37,696 nucleotides of DNA from an uncultured Clostridia bacterium (GCA_947581925.1 CANPWB010000015.1:1-37696); one strand, 5' to 3'. Positions 24,039-33,495 are shown, counted from the stretch's first letter. The notes: a model not told the origin generated them from the sequence alone. A program made the numbers and translations.

Positions 24039-24482
24039 ATGCTCGGCATTGAGGCAAAAACCGTGTACGATATCCTGTCGGAGATCGCGGGCGACACCGA
24101 AGTCTACAAGATCATTGACGCAGAAGAGGTGCTTGAAAAGCTGCCCGACGGGTTTTCGCTTACAAAGATTCAGCTGTCGCAGATGATCCGCGAGCTTAAA
24201 GATCTTGAATATGTTGACGTCAAATATTTCACGCCCGACGAGTACTGCTTGCAGATAGTGAGGCGCGTCGAAGTCGCTCCCGTGCAGACGGGAGTTGCTG
24301 TGCAGGCAAAGCCGTCCGAAAAGCAGGAGCGCGTCCTCTACGGCGAAAAGAAGGACAAGGAAGAGAAAAAACAGGCGTCAGTCAAACTCGGCGCGGTGTT
24401 TTTTATGGCGTTTTTGGGCGCGTTCTTGGGGAGCGCGATAGTCGCGACCGTGACGGCGATCATCATCAAATTTGTGTTGTGA
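24039..24482 (+). CDS. Small winged-helix-like protein with C-terminal membrane helix (a)
   Basis: A 147-residue protein. Residues 1-75 look like a winged helix-turn-helix fold (VYDILSEIAGDT...SLTKIQLSQMIRELKDLEYVDVKYFTPDEYCLQIV); then a charged linker with many Lys and Glu; and one hydrophobic helix at the C-terminus (VFFMAFLGAFLGSAIVATVT). It would be tail-anchored with the winged helix in the cytoplasm. AAAGGAG precedes the ATG. The next gene, 7 nt away, has the same layout, so the two may be paralogues acting as a pair. I do not recognise the family. Confidence 0.7.
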   Translation: MLGIEAKTVYDILSEIAGDTEVYKIIDAEEVLEKLPDGFSLTKIQLSQMIRELKDLEYVDVKYFTPDEYCLQIVRRVEVAPVQTGVAVQAKPSEKQERVLYGEKKDKEEKKQASVKLGAVFFMAFLGAFLGSAIVATVTAIIIKFVL

Positions 24483-24489
24483 GGGGCTT

Positions 24490-24888
24490 ATGAATCTTGA
24501 AAGGCAACACGTTTTGACAAAAAAGGAAAAGGCGGTCATGCGCGTCATATATGAGGCGGCGGACCTTGCGGGAGGGAGCTGTCTCATCACGCCTATCGCT
24601 ATATTTGAGCAGATACCTCTCGACCTCGACATCGCGGAGGATGAGCTTGACATCGCGATAAAAAATCTCGCTATAGACGACTATTTTGACGTGACGCCTT
24701 CCGACAGGAAGGGCGAGCTTGTGTATTGCATCAATATGCACAAGAAGGGGCTGCAATTCGCGCGCGTGGAGAGGGCGTTCAAATCCAACGTCACTTTCCG
24801 CATTTTGCTTGCTGTCGCTACGGGACTCACTTCGGCGGCGGTAGGCTGGGGGCTCAAGACTTTGCTGACCGCATTGCTCAACAAATAA
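24490..24888 (+). CDS. Small winged-helix-like protein with C-terminal membrane helix (b)
   Basis: A 132-residue protein. The N-terminal part (LTKKEKAVMRVIYEAA...IAEDELDIAIKNLAIDDYFDVTP) fits a winged-helix head with a beta-wing ending in GELVYCINMHKKG; one hydrophobic C-terminal segment (FRILLAVATGLTSAAVGWGL) fits a membrane anchor. ATG 24490 follows GAGGGG. It is co-transcribed with the preceding gene. DNA binding, protein docking or regulation at the membrane are all possible; nothing in the sequence decides between them. Confidence 0.7.
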   Translation: MNLERQHVLTKKEKAVMRVIYEAADLAGGSCLITPIAIFEQIPLDLDIAEDELDIAIKNLAIDDYFDVTPSDRKGELVYCINMHKKGLQFARVERAFKSNVTFRILLAVATGLTSAAVGWGLKTLLTALLNK

Positions 24889-25029
24889 GAGAGCGGGGCG
24901 ATATCGCTTGACAAATAAAAGCGCAAATGCGGGGCAATACTAAAAAGGGCAGCGAAACAAAAAAGCGATAATCGCAAAAAACCGATATTAAACATATAAA
25001 AACGCACAGTAAACATAGAGTTTTGACAT

Positions 25030-26985
25030 ATGGGGTTTGAACTTGTAAGCAGTTATAAGCCCACGGGTGACCAGCCTCAAGCAATAGAGCGTATCGTCGA
25101 GGGGCTGAAAAGCGGGTTCAATACGGAGGTTTTGTTGGGGGTCACGGGCTCCGGCAAAACTTTTACTATGGCAAACATTATAGCGCGCATAAACAAGCCC
25201 ACGCTTGTCATCGCGCACAATAAGACGCTCGCCGCCCAGCTCTGCAATGAGCTCAAGGAGTTTTTCCCCAAGAACAGGGTGGAATTTTTCGTCAGCTATT
25301 ACGACTACTATCAGCCCGAGGCGTACATTCCGCGCACGGACACCTATATCGAGAAGGACCTCGCCGTAAACGAGGAGATAGACAAACTTCGCAATTCCGC
25401 CACGGCGTCGCTGTGCGAGAGAGAGGACACAATAGTCGTCGCGTCGGTGAGCTGTATATACGGGCTGGGCGCACCAACGGACTACTTCGAGCAGGCAATA
25501 TCCATACGCGAGGGGGACGAGATAGACCGAAACGCGCTCGCGAGGAGGCTTGTGGACATACAGTACAAGCGCGCGGATATGGATTTTGTGCGTTCCACTT
25601 TCCGCATGAGAGGGGACATAATCGACATTTTTCCGTCCACGAGCTCGGAGATCGCCATACGCATAGAGCTTTTCGGCGACACGGTGGAGAGAATATGCGA
25701 GATTGACGGTGTGACTTCAAAACCCGTGAGCGAGCTCGAACATACGCTTATTTTCCCCGCTACGCAGTACGTCATAAGCGGCGACAGGGAGGAGATACTC
25801 CGTCGCATTATGCTGGACAAGCAGGACAGAGTGAGATATTTTAGGGAGCGTGGCAAACTCATCGAGGCGCAGCGCATCGACGAGCGCGTCAATTACGACG
25901 TAGAGATGATACGCGAGGTGGGCTATTGCAGCGGCATAGAGAACTACTCGCGCTATTTCGACGGCAGACAGCCCGGGCAGGCGCCGTATACGCTGCTCGA
26001 CTTCTTCCCGAAGGACTTTTTGCTGTTCATCGACGAAAGTCATATGACCATACCCCAGATACACGGCATGTACAACGGCGACCTCGCGCGCAAGCATAAC
26101 CTTGTGGAGTATGGTTTCCGTCTGCCAAGCGCATATGACAACAGGCCCCTCAGATTCGAGGAGTTTGACAGCCACATACGCCAAGTAGTGTGCATGTCCG
26201 CGACCCCCGCCAAGTACGAGCTGGACAGGGCGGACGACGTCGTGGAGCAGATAATACGTCCGACGGGACTGCTCGACCCCGAGATAGCCGTCAAGCCCGT
26301 ACAGGGACAGGTGGACGACCTCATAGGCGAAATAAACAAAGTCGTAGAAAATAAGGGCAGAGTGCTCGTGACTACGCTCACAAAAAAGATGGCGGAAAAC
26401 CTCACGGACTATTTGAAGGAGCTGAATATCAAGGTCAAATATATGCACTCCGACATAGACACGCTGGAGCGCATGGACATAGTCAAAGGCTTGAGAGAGG
26501 GCGATTTCGACGTGCTTGTGGGCATAAATCTGTTGCGAGAGGGACTCGATCTTCCCGAGGTGCAGCTCGTGGCTATACTGGACGCGGACAAGGAAGGCTT
26601 TTTGCGCAGCGAGAGCGCGCTCATACAGACGATAGGCCGCGCCGCGCGCAACGACAAGGGCAGAGTGGTCATGTATGCGGACGCCGTCACAGACAGCATG
26701 CGCCGCGCCATAGACGAAACAAATCGCCGCCGCGCGCTTCAAGACGCCTACAACAAGGAGCATGGCATTGCCCCCAAGACCGTAGTGAGTAAGATCAAAA
26801 ACTCGCTTGAAATAACCAAGAAGGCGCCGAAGGGCGAGGCGCTCAGCGCGAAGGATATCGCCAAAGAGATAGAGCGCCTCAAAGGCATGATGAAGGTCGC
26901 AAGCGAACAGCTTGATTTCGAGCGCGCGATACTGCTCCGCGACGAGATGAACGAGCTCAAGCGCAAACTCAAAAAGCTGAGTTGA
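25030..26985 (+). CDS. uvrB: Excinuclease ABC subunit B
   Basis: A 651-residue helicase-like damage verifier of nucleotide excision repair, of normal length. Walker A is [10 protein letters not shown]; the beta-hairpin [21 protein letters not shown] (its key Tyr cluster) follows; the DESH box is intact; motifs V and VI read [13 protein letters not shown] and QTIGRAARN. The C-terminal UVR coiled coil ([20 protein letters not shown]) binds UvrC. The start at 25030 matches the family's GF(E/K)LVS start. No good ribosome binding site is visible and I see no confident promoter or LexA box in the 141-nt gap upstream. uvrA follows after 175 nt. Confidence 0.97.
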   Translation: MGFELVSSYKPTGDQPQAIERIVEGLKSGFNTEVLLGVTGSGKTFTMANIIARINKPTLVIAHNKTLAAQLCNELKEFFPKNRVEFFVSYYDYYQPEAYIPRTDTYIEKDLAVNEEIDKLRNSATASLCEREDTIVVASVSCIYGLGAPTDYFEQAISIREGDEIDRNALARRLVDIQYKRADMDFVRSTFRMRGDIIDIFPSTSSEIAIRIELFGDTVERICEIDGVTSKPVSELEHTLIFPATQYVISGDREEILRRIMLDKQDRVRYFRERGKLIEAQRIDERVNYDVEMIREVGYCSGIENYSRYFDGRQPGQAPYTLLDFFPKDFLLFIDESHMTIPQIHGMYNGDLARKHNLVEYGFRLPSAYDNRPLRFEEFDSHIRQVVCMSATPAKYELDRADDVVEQIIRPTGLLDPEIAVKPVQGQVDDLIGEINKVVENKGRVLVTTLTKKMAENLTDYLKELNIKVKYMHSDIDTLERMDIVKGLREGDFDVLVGINLLREGLDLPEVQLVAILDADKEGFLRSESALIQTIGRAARNDKGRVVMYADAVTDSMRRAIDETNRRRALQDAYNKEHGIAPKTVVSKIKNSLEITKKAPKGEALSAKDIAKEIERLKGMMKVASEQLDFERAILLRDEMNELKRKLKKLS

Positions 26986-27160
26986 TAAAAGCGCAAAAGG
27001 CGATAAATTTGGCTGAAACTGTATGATAAATGCGCAAAAACGCACAGATGTCGCAAGTTTCAAAGCGGCGGGCGAGCAACGTAAGCGCAAAAACGCGCGA
27101 GGGGGAGCAATGCGCGGCGCTAAACAAAACTTTGAATATTTGGACCTATAGAGGGTGAAA

Positions 27161-29971
27161 ATGGACAAGATAATCATAAAGGGCGCAAGAGAAAACAACC
27201 TTAAAAACGTGGACCTTGAGATACCGCGCGACAAGCTCATCGTGTTTACGGGGCTTAGCGGCAGCGGCAAGTCCTCGCTTGCCTTCGACACTATTTTCGC
27301 CGAGGGACAGCGCAGGTATGTCGAGAGCCTTTCGAGCTACGCGCGCATGTTTTTGGGACAGATGCAAAAGCCCGAGGTGGAGTACATCGAGGGGTTGTCT
27401 CCCGCCGTATCCATAGACCAAAAGACGACGTCTCACAATCCGCGCTCCACGGTGGGCACGGTGACGGAGATATACGACTACCTCCGCCTTCTGTATGCGC
27501 GCATAGGGCATCCGCATTGCCCAAAGTGCGGCAGACCCATAGAGCGGCAGACCGTAGACCAGATATCCGACCGCATCATGGAGCGCACGGGCGCGAAACT
27601 CCAAATAATGGCGCCCATAGTGCGAGGCAGGAAGGGCGAATACAGGAAGGAGCTCGAACAACTTCGGCGCGCGGGCTATGCGCGAGTGAGAGTGGACGGC
27701 ATAAACTATACGCTGGACGAGCAGATAGAGCTTGACAAAAACGTCAAACACAACATCTCCGTCGTTATAGACCGCATAGTGATCAAGGAGGGCGTAGAGG
27801 CGAGGCTGTCCGAGGCGCTTGAGACGGCGATAAAACTCAGCGAAGGGCTTGTCGTCGCGGACGTGGACGGCGAGGAGACGACCTACTCTACGCGCTATGC
27901 CTGTCCCGATTGCGGGCTGTCCTTCGAGGAGCTGACCCCGAGGCTGTTTTCTTTCAACAATCCGTACGGAGCGTGCCCCGAATGCAGCGGGTTGGGTTTC
28001 AAAGAGGAAATAGACCCAAATCTGCTCATCGCCGACCCCGAAAAGAGCATAAACGAGGGCGCTATAAAGGCGTCGGGGTGGCTTGTGGACACGTCGTCCA
28101 TGGCAACTATGCAGTTTGCCGCGCTTGCGGACGCGTACGGATTTTCGCTGGACACCCCTGTCAAGGATCTTCCCAAAAAGGCGCTCGACATCATCTTTTT
28201 CGGCAACGGCGGCGAGCGAATACCCATGTCCTACAACTCGCGCGGTTTTAAGGGCTTTTATCAGGCGTCGTACGAGGGCATAGCCACCAACCTCATGCGC
28301 CGCTATCGCGAGACGGACTCCGAGATGATAAAGGCGGAGATTTACAAGTATATGAAAGAGGTGCCGTGCTCCGCCTGCAAGGGCAAGAGGCTCAAACCCG
28401 AGGCGCTCGCGGTCACCGTTGGCGGCAAAAATATATTCGAGATGACAGAGATGTCAATAGGCGCGCTGAACAAGTTTTTGGAAGGGCTGGAACTCACGCA
28501 TACTGAACACCTCATAGCGGACAGGATACTCAAAGAGATACGCGCCCGCCTCGACTTTTTGAACAATGTCGGGCTTGACTATCTCACGCTGTCGCGCTCG
28601 GCGGCTACGCTTTCGGGCGGAGAGTCGCAGCGCATACGCCTCGCCACGCAGATAGGCAGCGGGCTTACGGGCGTGTTGTACATTCTGGACGAGCCGAGCA
28701 TAGGGCTGCACCAAAAGGACAACGAGAGGCTGCTCGCCTCCCTCAAAAACCTAAGGGACATCGGCAATACCCTCATCGTCGTTGAGCATGACGAGGAGAC
28801 TATGCGCAATGCGGACCATATCGTGGACATAGGTCCCGGGGCGGGCATACACGGCGGCGAGATAGTCGCGCAGGGCACAGTCGAGGATATAATCGCCTCG
28901 CCGAGGTCCGTCACGGGCAAGTATCTGAGCGGCGAGTACAAGATAGAAGTGCCCATCGCGAGGCGGCAGGGCAACGGCAATTTCGTGACCGTGAAAGGCG
29001 CCGCCCAAAACAATTTGAGAGGAATAGATGTCCGAATTCCGCTGGGGACGTTCACCTGCGTGACCGGCGTGAGCGGCAGCGGCAAGTCCTCGCTCGTAAA
29101 CGAGATACTCTATCCGCGCGTTTCGAATTTGCTCATGAAGAGCAGGCTCCCCGAGGGCAAGTGCGACGCTATTTTGGGTGTGGAAAACCTCGACAAGATC
29201 ATCTGCATAGACCAAAGCCCAATAGGGCGCACTCCCCGCTCCAACCCCGCGACGTATACGGGCGTATTCACCCCCATTCGCGAGCTGTTTGCATCCCTCC
29301 CCGACGCCAAGGCGAGAGGGTACACGGCGGGACGTTTCTCCTTCAACACTTCGGGCGGAAGATGCGAGCATTGCTCCGGCGACGGCATAATCAAGATAGA
29401 GATGCACTTTTTGCCCGACATCTACGTGCCCTGCGAAGTGTGCAAGGGCGCAAGATACAACCGAGAGACGCTCGAGGTGCGCTACAAGGGCAAAAACATC
29501 TCCGAAATTTTGGATATGACAATTGAGGAGGCAGTGTCCTTCTTTGAAAATATCCCCAAGATACGAAACAAGATACGCACCCTCAACGATGTCGGGCTCG
29601 GCTATGTCAAACTCGGGCAGTCCTCGACTACGCTCTCGGGCGGCGAGGCGCAGCGCGTCAAACTTGCGACGGAACTCTCTCGCCGCTCCACAGGCAAGAC
29701 GCTGTACATCCTCGACGAGCCCACGACGGGACTGCATACGCACGACGTCAGCAAGCTACTCAATATTCTGCAACAGCTCGTAGAGCAGGGCAATACCGTC
29801 GTCGTCATCGAGCATAACCTCGACGTCATCAAGGTCGCCGACTACATCATAGACCTCGGACCCGACGGAGGAGACCGCGGCGGACGAATCGTCGCCGAAG
29901 GCACGCCTGAACAGGTCGCCAAAGTAAAGAACAGCTATACAGGCGAATTTTTGCAAAAAGTCCTGCCGTGA
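27161..29971 (+). CDS. uvrA: Excinuclease ABC subunit A
   Basis: A 936-residue DNA damage sensor of nucleotide excision repair, normal length. It has two ABC modules: Walker [10 protein letters not shown] near residue 31 and GVSGSGKSS in the second half; signatures LSGGESQR and LSGGEAQR; Walker B YILDEPS and YILDEPT. Zinc sites are visible as CPKCGRP, CPDCG...[14 protein letters not shown] and CEHCSGDG...[13 protein letters not shown] 27161 is preferred over GTG 27155 as GAGGGTG lies just before it. The 175-nt gap to uvrB shows no recognisable feature; the two are probably co-transcribed. Confidence 0.98.
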   Translation: MDKIIIKGARENNLKNVDLEIPRDKLIVFTGLSGSGKSSLAFDTIFAEGQRRYVESLSSYARMFLGQMQKPEVEYIEGLSPAVSIDQKTTSHNPRSTVGTVTEIYDYLRLLYARIGHPHCPKCGRPIERQTVDQISDRIMERTGAKLQIMAPIVRGRKGEYRKELEQLRRAGYARVRVDGINYTLDEQIELDKNVKHNISVVIDRIVIKEGVEARLSEALETAIKLSEGLVVADVDGEETTYSTRYACPDCGLSFEELTPRLFSFNNPYGACPECSGLGFKEEIDPNLLIADPEKSINEGAIKASGWLVDTSSMATMQFAALADAYGFSLDTPVKDLPKKALDIIFFGNGGERIPMSYNSRGFKGFYQASYEGIATNLMRRYRETDSEMIKAEIYKYMKEVPCSACKGKRLKPEALAVTVGGKNIFEMTEMSIGALNKFLEGLELTHTEHLIADRILKEIRARLDFLNNVGLDYLTLSRSAATLSGGESQRIRLATQIGSGLTGVLYILDEPSIGLHQKDNERLLASLKNLRDIGNTLIVVEHDEETMRNADHIVDIGPGAGIHGGEIVAQGTVEDIIASPRSVTGKYLSGEYKIEVPIARRQGNGNFVTVKGAAQNNLRGIDVRIPLGTFTCVTGVSGSGKSSLVNEILYPRVSNLLMKSRLPEGKCDAILGVENLDKIICIDQSPIGRTPRSNPATYTGVFTPIRELFASLPDAKARGYTAGRFSFNTSGGRCEHCSGDGIIKIEMHFLPDIYVPCEVCKGARYNRETLEVRYKGKNISEILDMTIEEAVSFFENIPKIRNKIRTLNDVGLGYVKLGQSSTTLSGGEAQRVKLATELSRRSTGKTLYILDEPTTGLHTHDVSKLLNILQQLVEQGNTVVVIEHNLDVIKVADYIIDLGPDGGDRGGRIVAEGTPEQVAKVKNSYTGEFLQKVLP

Positions 29972-30068
29972 TAGGCATATTTAGCCGTGGAGCTCCGCCC
30001 CACACGCCCCTCGCAGGCTACTCGCCCTGCACCCTCGGCAAGGGGTTTCACCCCCTGCACCCCAAGCT

Positions 30069-30157
30069 AAAAAGCGCAAATGTGGCTCTTTTAAAACCCC
30101 ATAAAATCACTGCGTAATTTTGTGGAGACCCCACATCGCCTACATTCGCGCTTTTTT
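30069..30157. terminator. Repeat-family terminator hairpin, copy 2, interrupted loop
   Basis: AAAAAGCGCAAATGT (30069-30083) pairs with ACATTCGCGCTTTTT starting at 30142, with one mismatch. The loop has been enlarged by a 42-nt segment relative to the copy at 33260. It lies 98 nt after uvrA and may end that transcript. Confidence 0.6.
30091..30132. repeat. CCCC(G/A)CAAAAT hairpin repeat, copy 3, nested
   Basis: CCCCATAAAAT pairs with ATTTTGTGG, followed by AGACCCC. It sits inside the loop of another repeat; compared with 33275-33289, the interrupted sequence CTCTTT|CATCGC is otherwise continuous. Confidence 0.7.
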
Positions 30158-30257
30158 GATTGTGTGTATGGTTTGAACTCCTGCGTGGGGGCTTAATATT
30201 TACGTGGCGCCTAGTTTGAGCGTTTTGGGCAAAACCAGGGGATTCCGCTACGCTTTA

Positions 30258-30335
30258 CCAAAAAATCATTGCGTAATTTTGTGGAGACCCCAATTTTACC
30301 CCAAAAAATCTCTTCGTAATTATTTTGGGGACCCC
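30258..30335. repeat. Tandem CCCC-AAAAT hairpin repeats, copies 4 and 5
   Basis: Copy 4 (30258-30291) is CCAAAAAATCATTGCGTAAT followed by TTTGTGGAGACCCC. Copy 5 (30299-30335) is CCCCAAAAAAT with ATTTTGGGG and a trailing ACCCC. Only a few bases separate them. Confidence 0.65.
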
Positions 30336-30471
30336 ATGTCGCTCGGCATAACAGAATATTTATAATGTCATCTATAGCGAAGTCGAGAAATCCCCTAGTC
30401 CGGGCGATTAACGTAAACTCTAGCGGAGCGTTTTCGGGCATCTTTACAATGCTGTTTTTACCACTGCATTT

Positions 30472-31239
30472 TTAAATAAAACGGATTTCCATTCGTATTT
30501 CTTTCATATATATTGTATACCAACCGTTCCTATATCGTCCGGATATACAAACTGACATTGAAAGATCGCCTTTAAATATCTTCGCGGGGCAAGTGACCGT
30601 AAATTTAAAATCATGCCATCCGTGACCCACAGTAGACAATGTTTTCGTTGCAAAAGCTTCTCGCCCGTCCCCGCTTTTGTTGCAAAATTCTATTTTATAA
30701 TCATTTTTCTCATCATTACCAACTTTGGCAAAGGCATCCTCGGTCGATATCCTTATTTGGAACATGATTTCAATCGATTTGTCATAATTGCCTTGCACGG
30801 CGTTCATACTCAGTGGTTTTGAAACATTAAAAGGAAATGTTTTTGACTCACCGAGATAATAATCACTATCATAATAACCGTCCCACTTCATAGTTTCAAG
30901 ATTTTTAATTTCGTCCCATTGCGCGTAAAATGTGGTGGGGTAATCTTTTTGCCACACAGATGTGGAATCTCCACTTACGTCAAAATACATTGTACCGCCC
31001 GAGGCTTTGTCAAAAAAACCCGTAAGGTAATACCCACTCTTAAATACGGGTTCGATATGTGCTTCTTTTCCTATCGTTAAATCGTATGATGAACTCGACG
31101 ATTCGTTATAGACGGTTATCGTGGATGTTTTATTTTTGGAAAGTGCACCGCCATCGCCGAACAGACCGCAAGCGGTAAACGTTAAACAAATGGTAACAAT
31201 TACCGCGCATACAACAAAAATTATGATAAATTTTTTCAT
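30472..31239 (-). CDS. Lipoprotein with degenerate B-repeat
   Basis: A 255-residue protein. ATG 31239 is chosen because GGAGG precedes it and a lipoprotein signal peptide starts there (MKKFIIIFVV..., lipobox LTFTAC). Just after the Cys, about residues 37-113 resemble a diverged InlB/Flg_new B-repeat ending in FYAQW. The C-terminal 140 residues are beta-rich (WDGYYDSDYYLGESKTFPFNV...WHDFKFTVTCP), like a carbohydrate-binding jelly-roll, but no firm match is known to me. It is transcribed divergently from the small XRE gene; two palindromic operators lie in its promoter region, so it is probably repressed by that protein. Lower GC than its neighbours suggests recent gain. Confidence 0.8.
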   Translation of the reverse strand: MKKFIIIFVVCAVIVTICLTFTACGLFGDGGALSKNKTSTITVYNESSSSSYDLTIGKEAHIEPVFKSGYYLTGFFDKASGGTMYFDVSGDSTSVWQKDYPTTFYAQWDEIKNLETMKWDGYYDSDYYLGESKTFPFNVSKPLSMNAVQGNYDKSIEIMFQIRISTEDAFAKVGNDEKNDYKIEFCNKSGDGREAFATKTLSTVGHGWHDFKFTVTCPAKIFKGDLSMSVCISGRYRNGWYTIYMKEIRMEIRFI

Positions 31240-31264
31240 AAATATCCTCCGAATTGTAACGTGT

Positions 31265-31293
31265 TTTACAGCAAACTGCTGTATATCTACATA
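31265..31293 (+). promoter_or_regulatory. Candidate promoter of the XRE gene
   Basis: TTTACA (31265-31270), 17-nt spacer, TACATA (31288-31293). The start would be only about 13 nt before ATG 31314, with no ribosome binding site, so the regulator may be translated nearly leaderless and weakly. Confidence 0.45.
31267..31283. promoter_or_regulatory. Operator palindrome 1
   Basis: TACAGCAAACTGCTGTA, perfect 7-bp arms with a 3-nt centre. It overlaps the -35 of the XRE promoter and lies just downstream of the lipoprotein -10. Confidence 0.8.
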
Positions 31294-31320
31294 ATACAGC
31301 CAAATGCTGTACCATGTCAA
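31291..31320 (-). promoter_or_regulatory. Promoter of the lipoprotein gene
   Basis: On the minus strand: TTGACA (31315-31320), 18-nt spacer, TATTAT (31291-31296). Operator 2 fills the spacer. The -35 overlaps the first codons of the XRE gene on the other strand. Confidence 0.8.
31295..31311. promoter_or_regulatory. Operator palindrome 2
   Basis: TACAGCCAAATGCTGTA, the same palindrome as at 31267 with one mismatched pair. The centres of the two sites are 28 bp apart. It lies between the -35 and -10 of the lipoprotein promoter. Confidence 0.8.
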
Positions 31321-31541
31321 GTATGAGTGAAATAATTTTAATTTTTTCAAAACGGCTAAAAGAGTTACGGTCAATGTATGGCTACACGCAAACGCAAGTT
31401 GCAAATATGCTCAACATCAAGCAACAATCGTATATCCGTTATGAATATGGGACAGGGGAACCCAATCTTCAAACCCTTGTCATGCTGAGTGAAATTTACA
31501 ACGTATCGATAGATTATCTTCTCGGCAAGGCTGAAATTTAG
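31314..31541 (+). CDS. XRE/Cro-CI-type DNA-binding protein
   Basis: A 75-residue single-domain helix-turn-helix protein (FSKRLKELRSMYGYTQTQVANMLNIKQQSYIRYEYG..., closing with DYLLGKAEI). Start options are ATG 31314 and ATG 31323; neither has a ribosome binding site, and 31323 would fit the domain equally well. It is divergent from the lipoprotein gene over two palindromic operators and is very likely the repressor that binds them. The layout resembles small phage-type switches, but no phage genes are near. Confidence 0.88.
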   Translation: MSSMSEIILIFSKRLKELRSMYGYTQTQVANMLNIKQQSYIRYEYGTGEPNLQTLVMLSEIYNVSIDYLLGKAEI

Positions 31542-31755
31542 CATATGTTTTACGGTTCGGCGTCGGTCCGTGCTTCTATATTCTGCTTGACTTTTAAGCC
31601 TCACGTTTGTTATTCGTCGCAATTCTTCTCATCAAAGTTTCGAGGTTTCACTGGTCCCGTCTCTCAATTCCATGCCATCACTACCACGAATTTCTTACAT
31701 ATAACCATACCCTATATTCATACAACGAAAAATATTTTTTATCCGCGTTTGATTG

Positions 31756-31784
31756 TTGAAAACGGTTTGGGGTTGTGGTATAAT
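31756..31784 (+). promoter_or_regulatory. Strong promoter of pgk
   Basis: TTGAAA (31756-31761), 17-nt spacer, TATAAT (31779-31784) with an extended -10 TG. The region 31542-31755 upstream shows no gene or other feature I can support. Confidence 0.85.
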
Positions 31785-31857
31785 GCTATAAGTATGTGGG
31801 CAAATGCAGACATACCGCATAAAATGTCAAAAAAATTTTTGTATAAGGAGATCTCTT

Positions 31858-33168
31858 ATGGCAAAGAAAACAATCCGCGACGTAGACGTCAAGGGCAAAA
31901 AGTGTTTGGTCCGCGTGGACTTTAACGTCCCCATGGTGGACGGCGTCATCACCGATGAAAACCGTATCAACGGCGCTCTTCCCACCATCAAGTACCTCGT
32001 CGAGCATGAGGCGAAAGTGATCCTCTGCTCGCATATGGGCAAGCCTCACAACATCTTCACGGAGGGTTTCTCCCTCAATAAGAAGGAAAAGAAGGCGGTT
32101 GAGGCTCTTCCCGAGAGCGAGCAAGCCGCGGCAAAGGCGGAGTACATCGCCAAGGCGCTCAAAAACGACCCGAAGAAGTTTACGCTCGCGCCCGTCGCAA
32201 AGAAACTCGAGGAGCATTTCCCCGGCAAAGTGACGTTCGCTACGGACCTCGTGGGCGAGGACGCGCATAAGAAGGTCGCATCTCTCAAGGACGGCGAGAT
32301 CGTACTGCTTGAAAACACACGTTTCGAGGCGGGCGAGGAGAAGAACAGCGAGGAGCTTTGCGCCAAACTCGCGGAGTTCTGTGACATCTATGTCAATGAC
32401 GCTTTCGGCACGGCGCACCGCGCGCATGCTACGACCGCGGGCATAGTGCAATACGGCTTTGCCAAGACGGCTGTCAGCGGTTTTCTCATCGAGAAGGAGC
32501 TCAAATTCCTCGGCAACGCCGTCGAAAATCCCGTGCGTCCCTTCGTAGCGATCTTGGGCGGCGCAAAAGTCGCGGATAAGCTCAACGTCATAGACAACCT
32601 GCTCGGCAAATGCGACACCCTCATCATAGGCGGCGGCATGGCGTATACCTTCATCAAGGCGCAGGGCGGCTCAATCGGCACCTCCCTCGTAGACGACGAA
32701 AAGCTGGAGTATTGCAAGAACATGCTCGAGAAAGCGGAGAAACTCGGCAAGAAGATATATCTGCCCGTGGATACCGCCGTCGCGAGCGCTTTCCCCGATC
32801 CCATCGACAAGCCTATCGAGGTCGAGTATGTGGACAGCTACTCCATACCCGCGGACAAGATGGGCCTCGACATCGGTCCCAAGACCCAAAAACTCTTTGC
32901 GGACGCCGTCAGAAGCGCAAAGACCGTCGTGTGGAACGGACCTATGGGCGTGTTTGAAAATCCCACCTGCGCGGAGGGTACCGTCGCAGTCGCAAAGGCT
33001 ATGGCAGAGACGGACGCTACGACTATAATAGGCGGCGGAGACAGCGCTGCGGCAGTCGCGCAGCTCGGCTTTGCGGACAAGATGACCCACATCTCCACAG
33101 GCGGCGGAGCGTCGCTCGAATTTTTGGAGGGTAAGGTACTGCCCGGCATCGCCTGCCTCAACGACTAA
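31858..33168 (+). CDS. pgk: Phosphoglycerate kinase with an N-domain insertion
   Basis: A 436-residue glycolytic enzyme (1,3-bisphosphoglycerate + ADP to 3-phosphoglycerate + ATP). Motifs: VRVDFNVPM and the Asn/Arg substrate loop near the N-terminus, [65 protein letters not shown] and the nucleotide loop [10 protein letters not shown], ending [15 protein letters not shown]. The start at 31858 follows AAGGAGAT. Usual length is about 395; the excess is a charged helical insertion of about 35 residues after GKP (about residues 63-105, [20 protein letters not shown] within it) before the FTLAPVA segment. It is monocistronic, with promoter at 31756 and terminator at 33260. Confidence 0.96.
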   Translation: MAKKTIRDVDVKGKKCLVRVDFNVPMVDGVITDENRINGALPTIKYLVEHEAKVILCSHMGKPHNIFTEGFSLNKKEKKAVEALPESEQAAAKAEYIAKALKNDPKKFTLAPVAKKLEEHFPGKVTFATDLVGEDAHKKVASLKDGEIVLLENTRFEAGEEKNSEELCAKLAEFCDIYVNDAFGTAHRAHATTAGIVQYGFAKTAVSGFLIEKELKFLGNAVENPVRPFVAILGGAKVADKLNVIDNLLGKCDTLIIGGGMAYTFIKAQGGSIGTSLVDDEKLEYCKNMLEKAEKLGKKIYLPVDTAVASAFPDPIDKPIEVEYVDSYSIPADKMGLDIGPKTQKLFADAVRSAKTVVWNGPMGVFENPTCAEGTVAVAKAMAETDATTIIGGGDSAAAVAQLGFADKMTHISTGGGASLEFLEGKVLPGIACLND

Positions 33169-33259
33169 AACCGGCCCACGCGGGGTTTCACCACGCTTAC
33201 TCCAGGTGGGGCGTTGCCCCACGCCCCGGCAAGGGACTTCGTCCCCTGCACCCCAAGCT

Positions 33260-33304
33260 AAAAAGCGCGAATGTGGCTCTTTCATCGCAACATTCGCGCT
33301 TTTT
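33260..33304. terminator. Bidirectional terminator hairpin, repeat-family copy 3
   Basis: AAAAAGCGCGAATGT (33260-33274) pairs perfectly over 15 bp with ACATTCGCGCTTTTT (33290-33304); loop of 15 nt. It lies 92 nt after pgk and should end its transcript. Confidence 0.85.
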
Positions 33305-33384
33305 GGATTGTGTGTATGATACTAACTCCCGCGTGAGAGCTTGATATTTACGGACGTATAGTCCGAGGTTTTTTACTTAAATTA

Positions 33385-33495
33385 GGGGATTTCTCGACTG
33401 CGCTCGAAATGACAGTGAGAGACAAGGGGATGTTTCGACAAGCTCAACATGACAGGAATATTAGGTGTCATTCCGAGCGCAGTCGAGAAATCCCC
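33385..33495. repeat. Long inverted repeat, 30-bp arms
   Basis: The left arm (33385-33414, GGGGATTTCTCGACTGCGCT then CGAAATGACA) and right arm (33466-33495) match as reverse complements at 29 of 30 positions. A third related element, GGGGATGTTTCGACAAGCTC, lies between at 33427. It has the layout of a miniature inverted-repeat element. Confidence 0.75.

Larger units (their letters stand above)
29985..30440. repeat. Intergenic mosaic of hairpin repeats, copy 2
   Basis: It carries the same order of modules as copies at 6300-6975 and 33175-33510: GGCAAGGGGTTTCACCCCC with CACCCCAAGCTAAAAA (30023-30073), terminator-like hairpin, CTCCTGCG module, degenerate GGGGATTC and GAGAAATCCCC arms (30231-30396). 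It also contains extra CCCC-AAAAT hairpins. No gene is seen in it. Confidence 0.8.

Noticed and set aside
24889-25029. LexA/SOS box before uvrB
   Set aside because: No GAAC-N4-GTTC type site; the palindrome GCGATAATCGC near 24964 does not fit the consensus, and TTGACA at about 24909 and 25023 lack a -10 at the right distance.
25717-27291. 524-codon open frame on the minus strand over uvrB
   Set aside because: Antisense to uvrB; length comes from low stop frequency opposite GC-rich codons.
28751-29743. 330-codon open frame on the minus strand over uvrA
   Set aside because: Antisense to uvrA, no motif, no ribosome binding site considered convincing.
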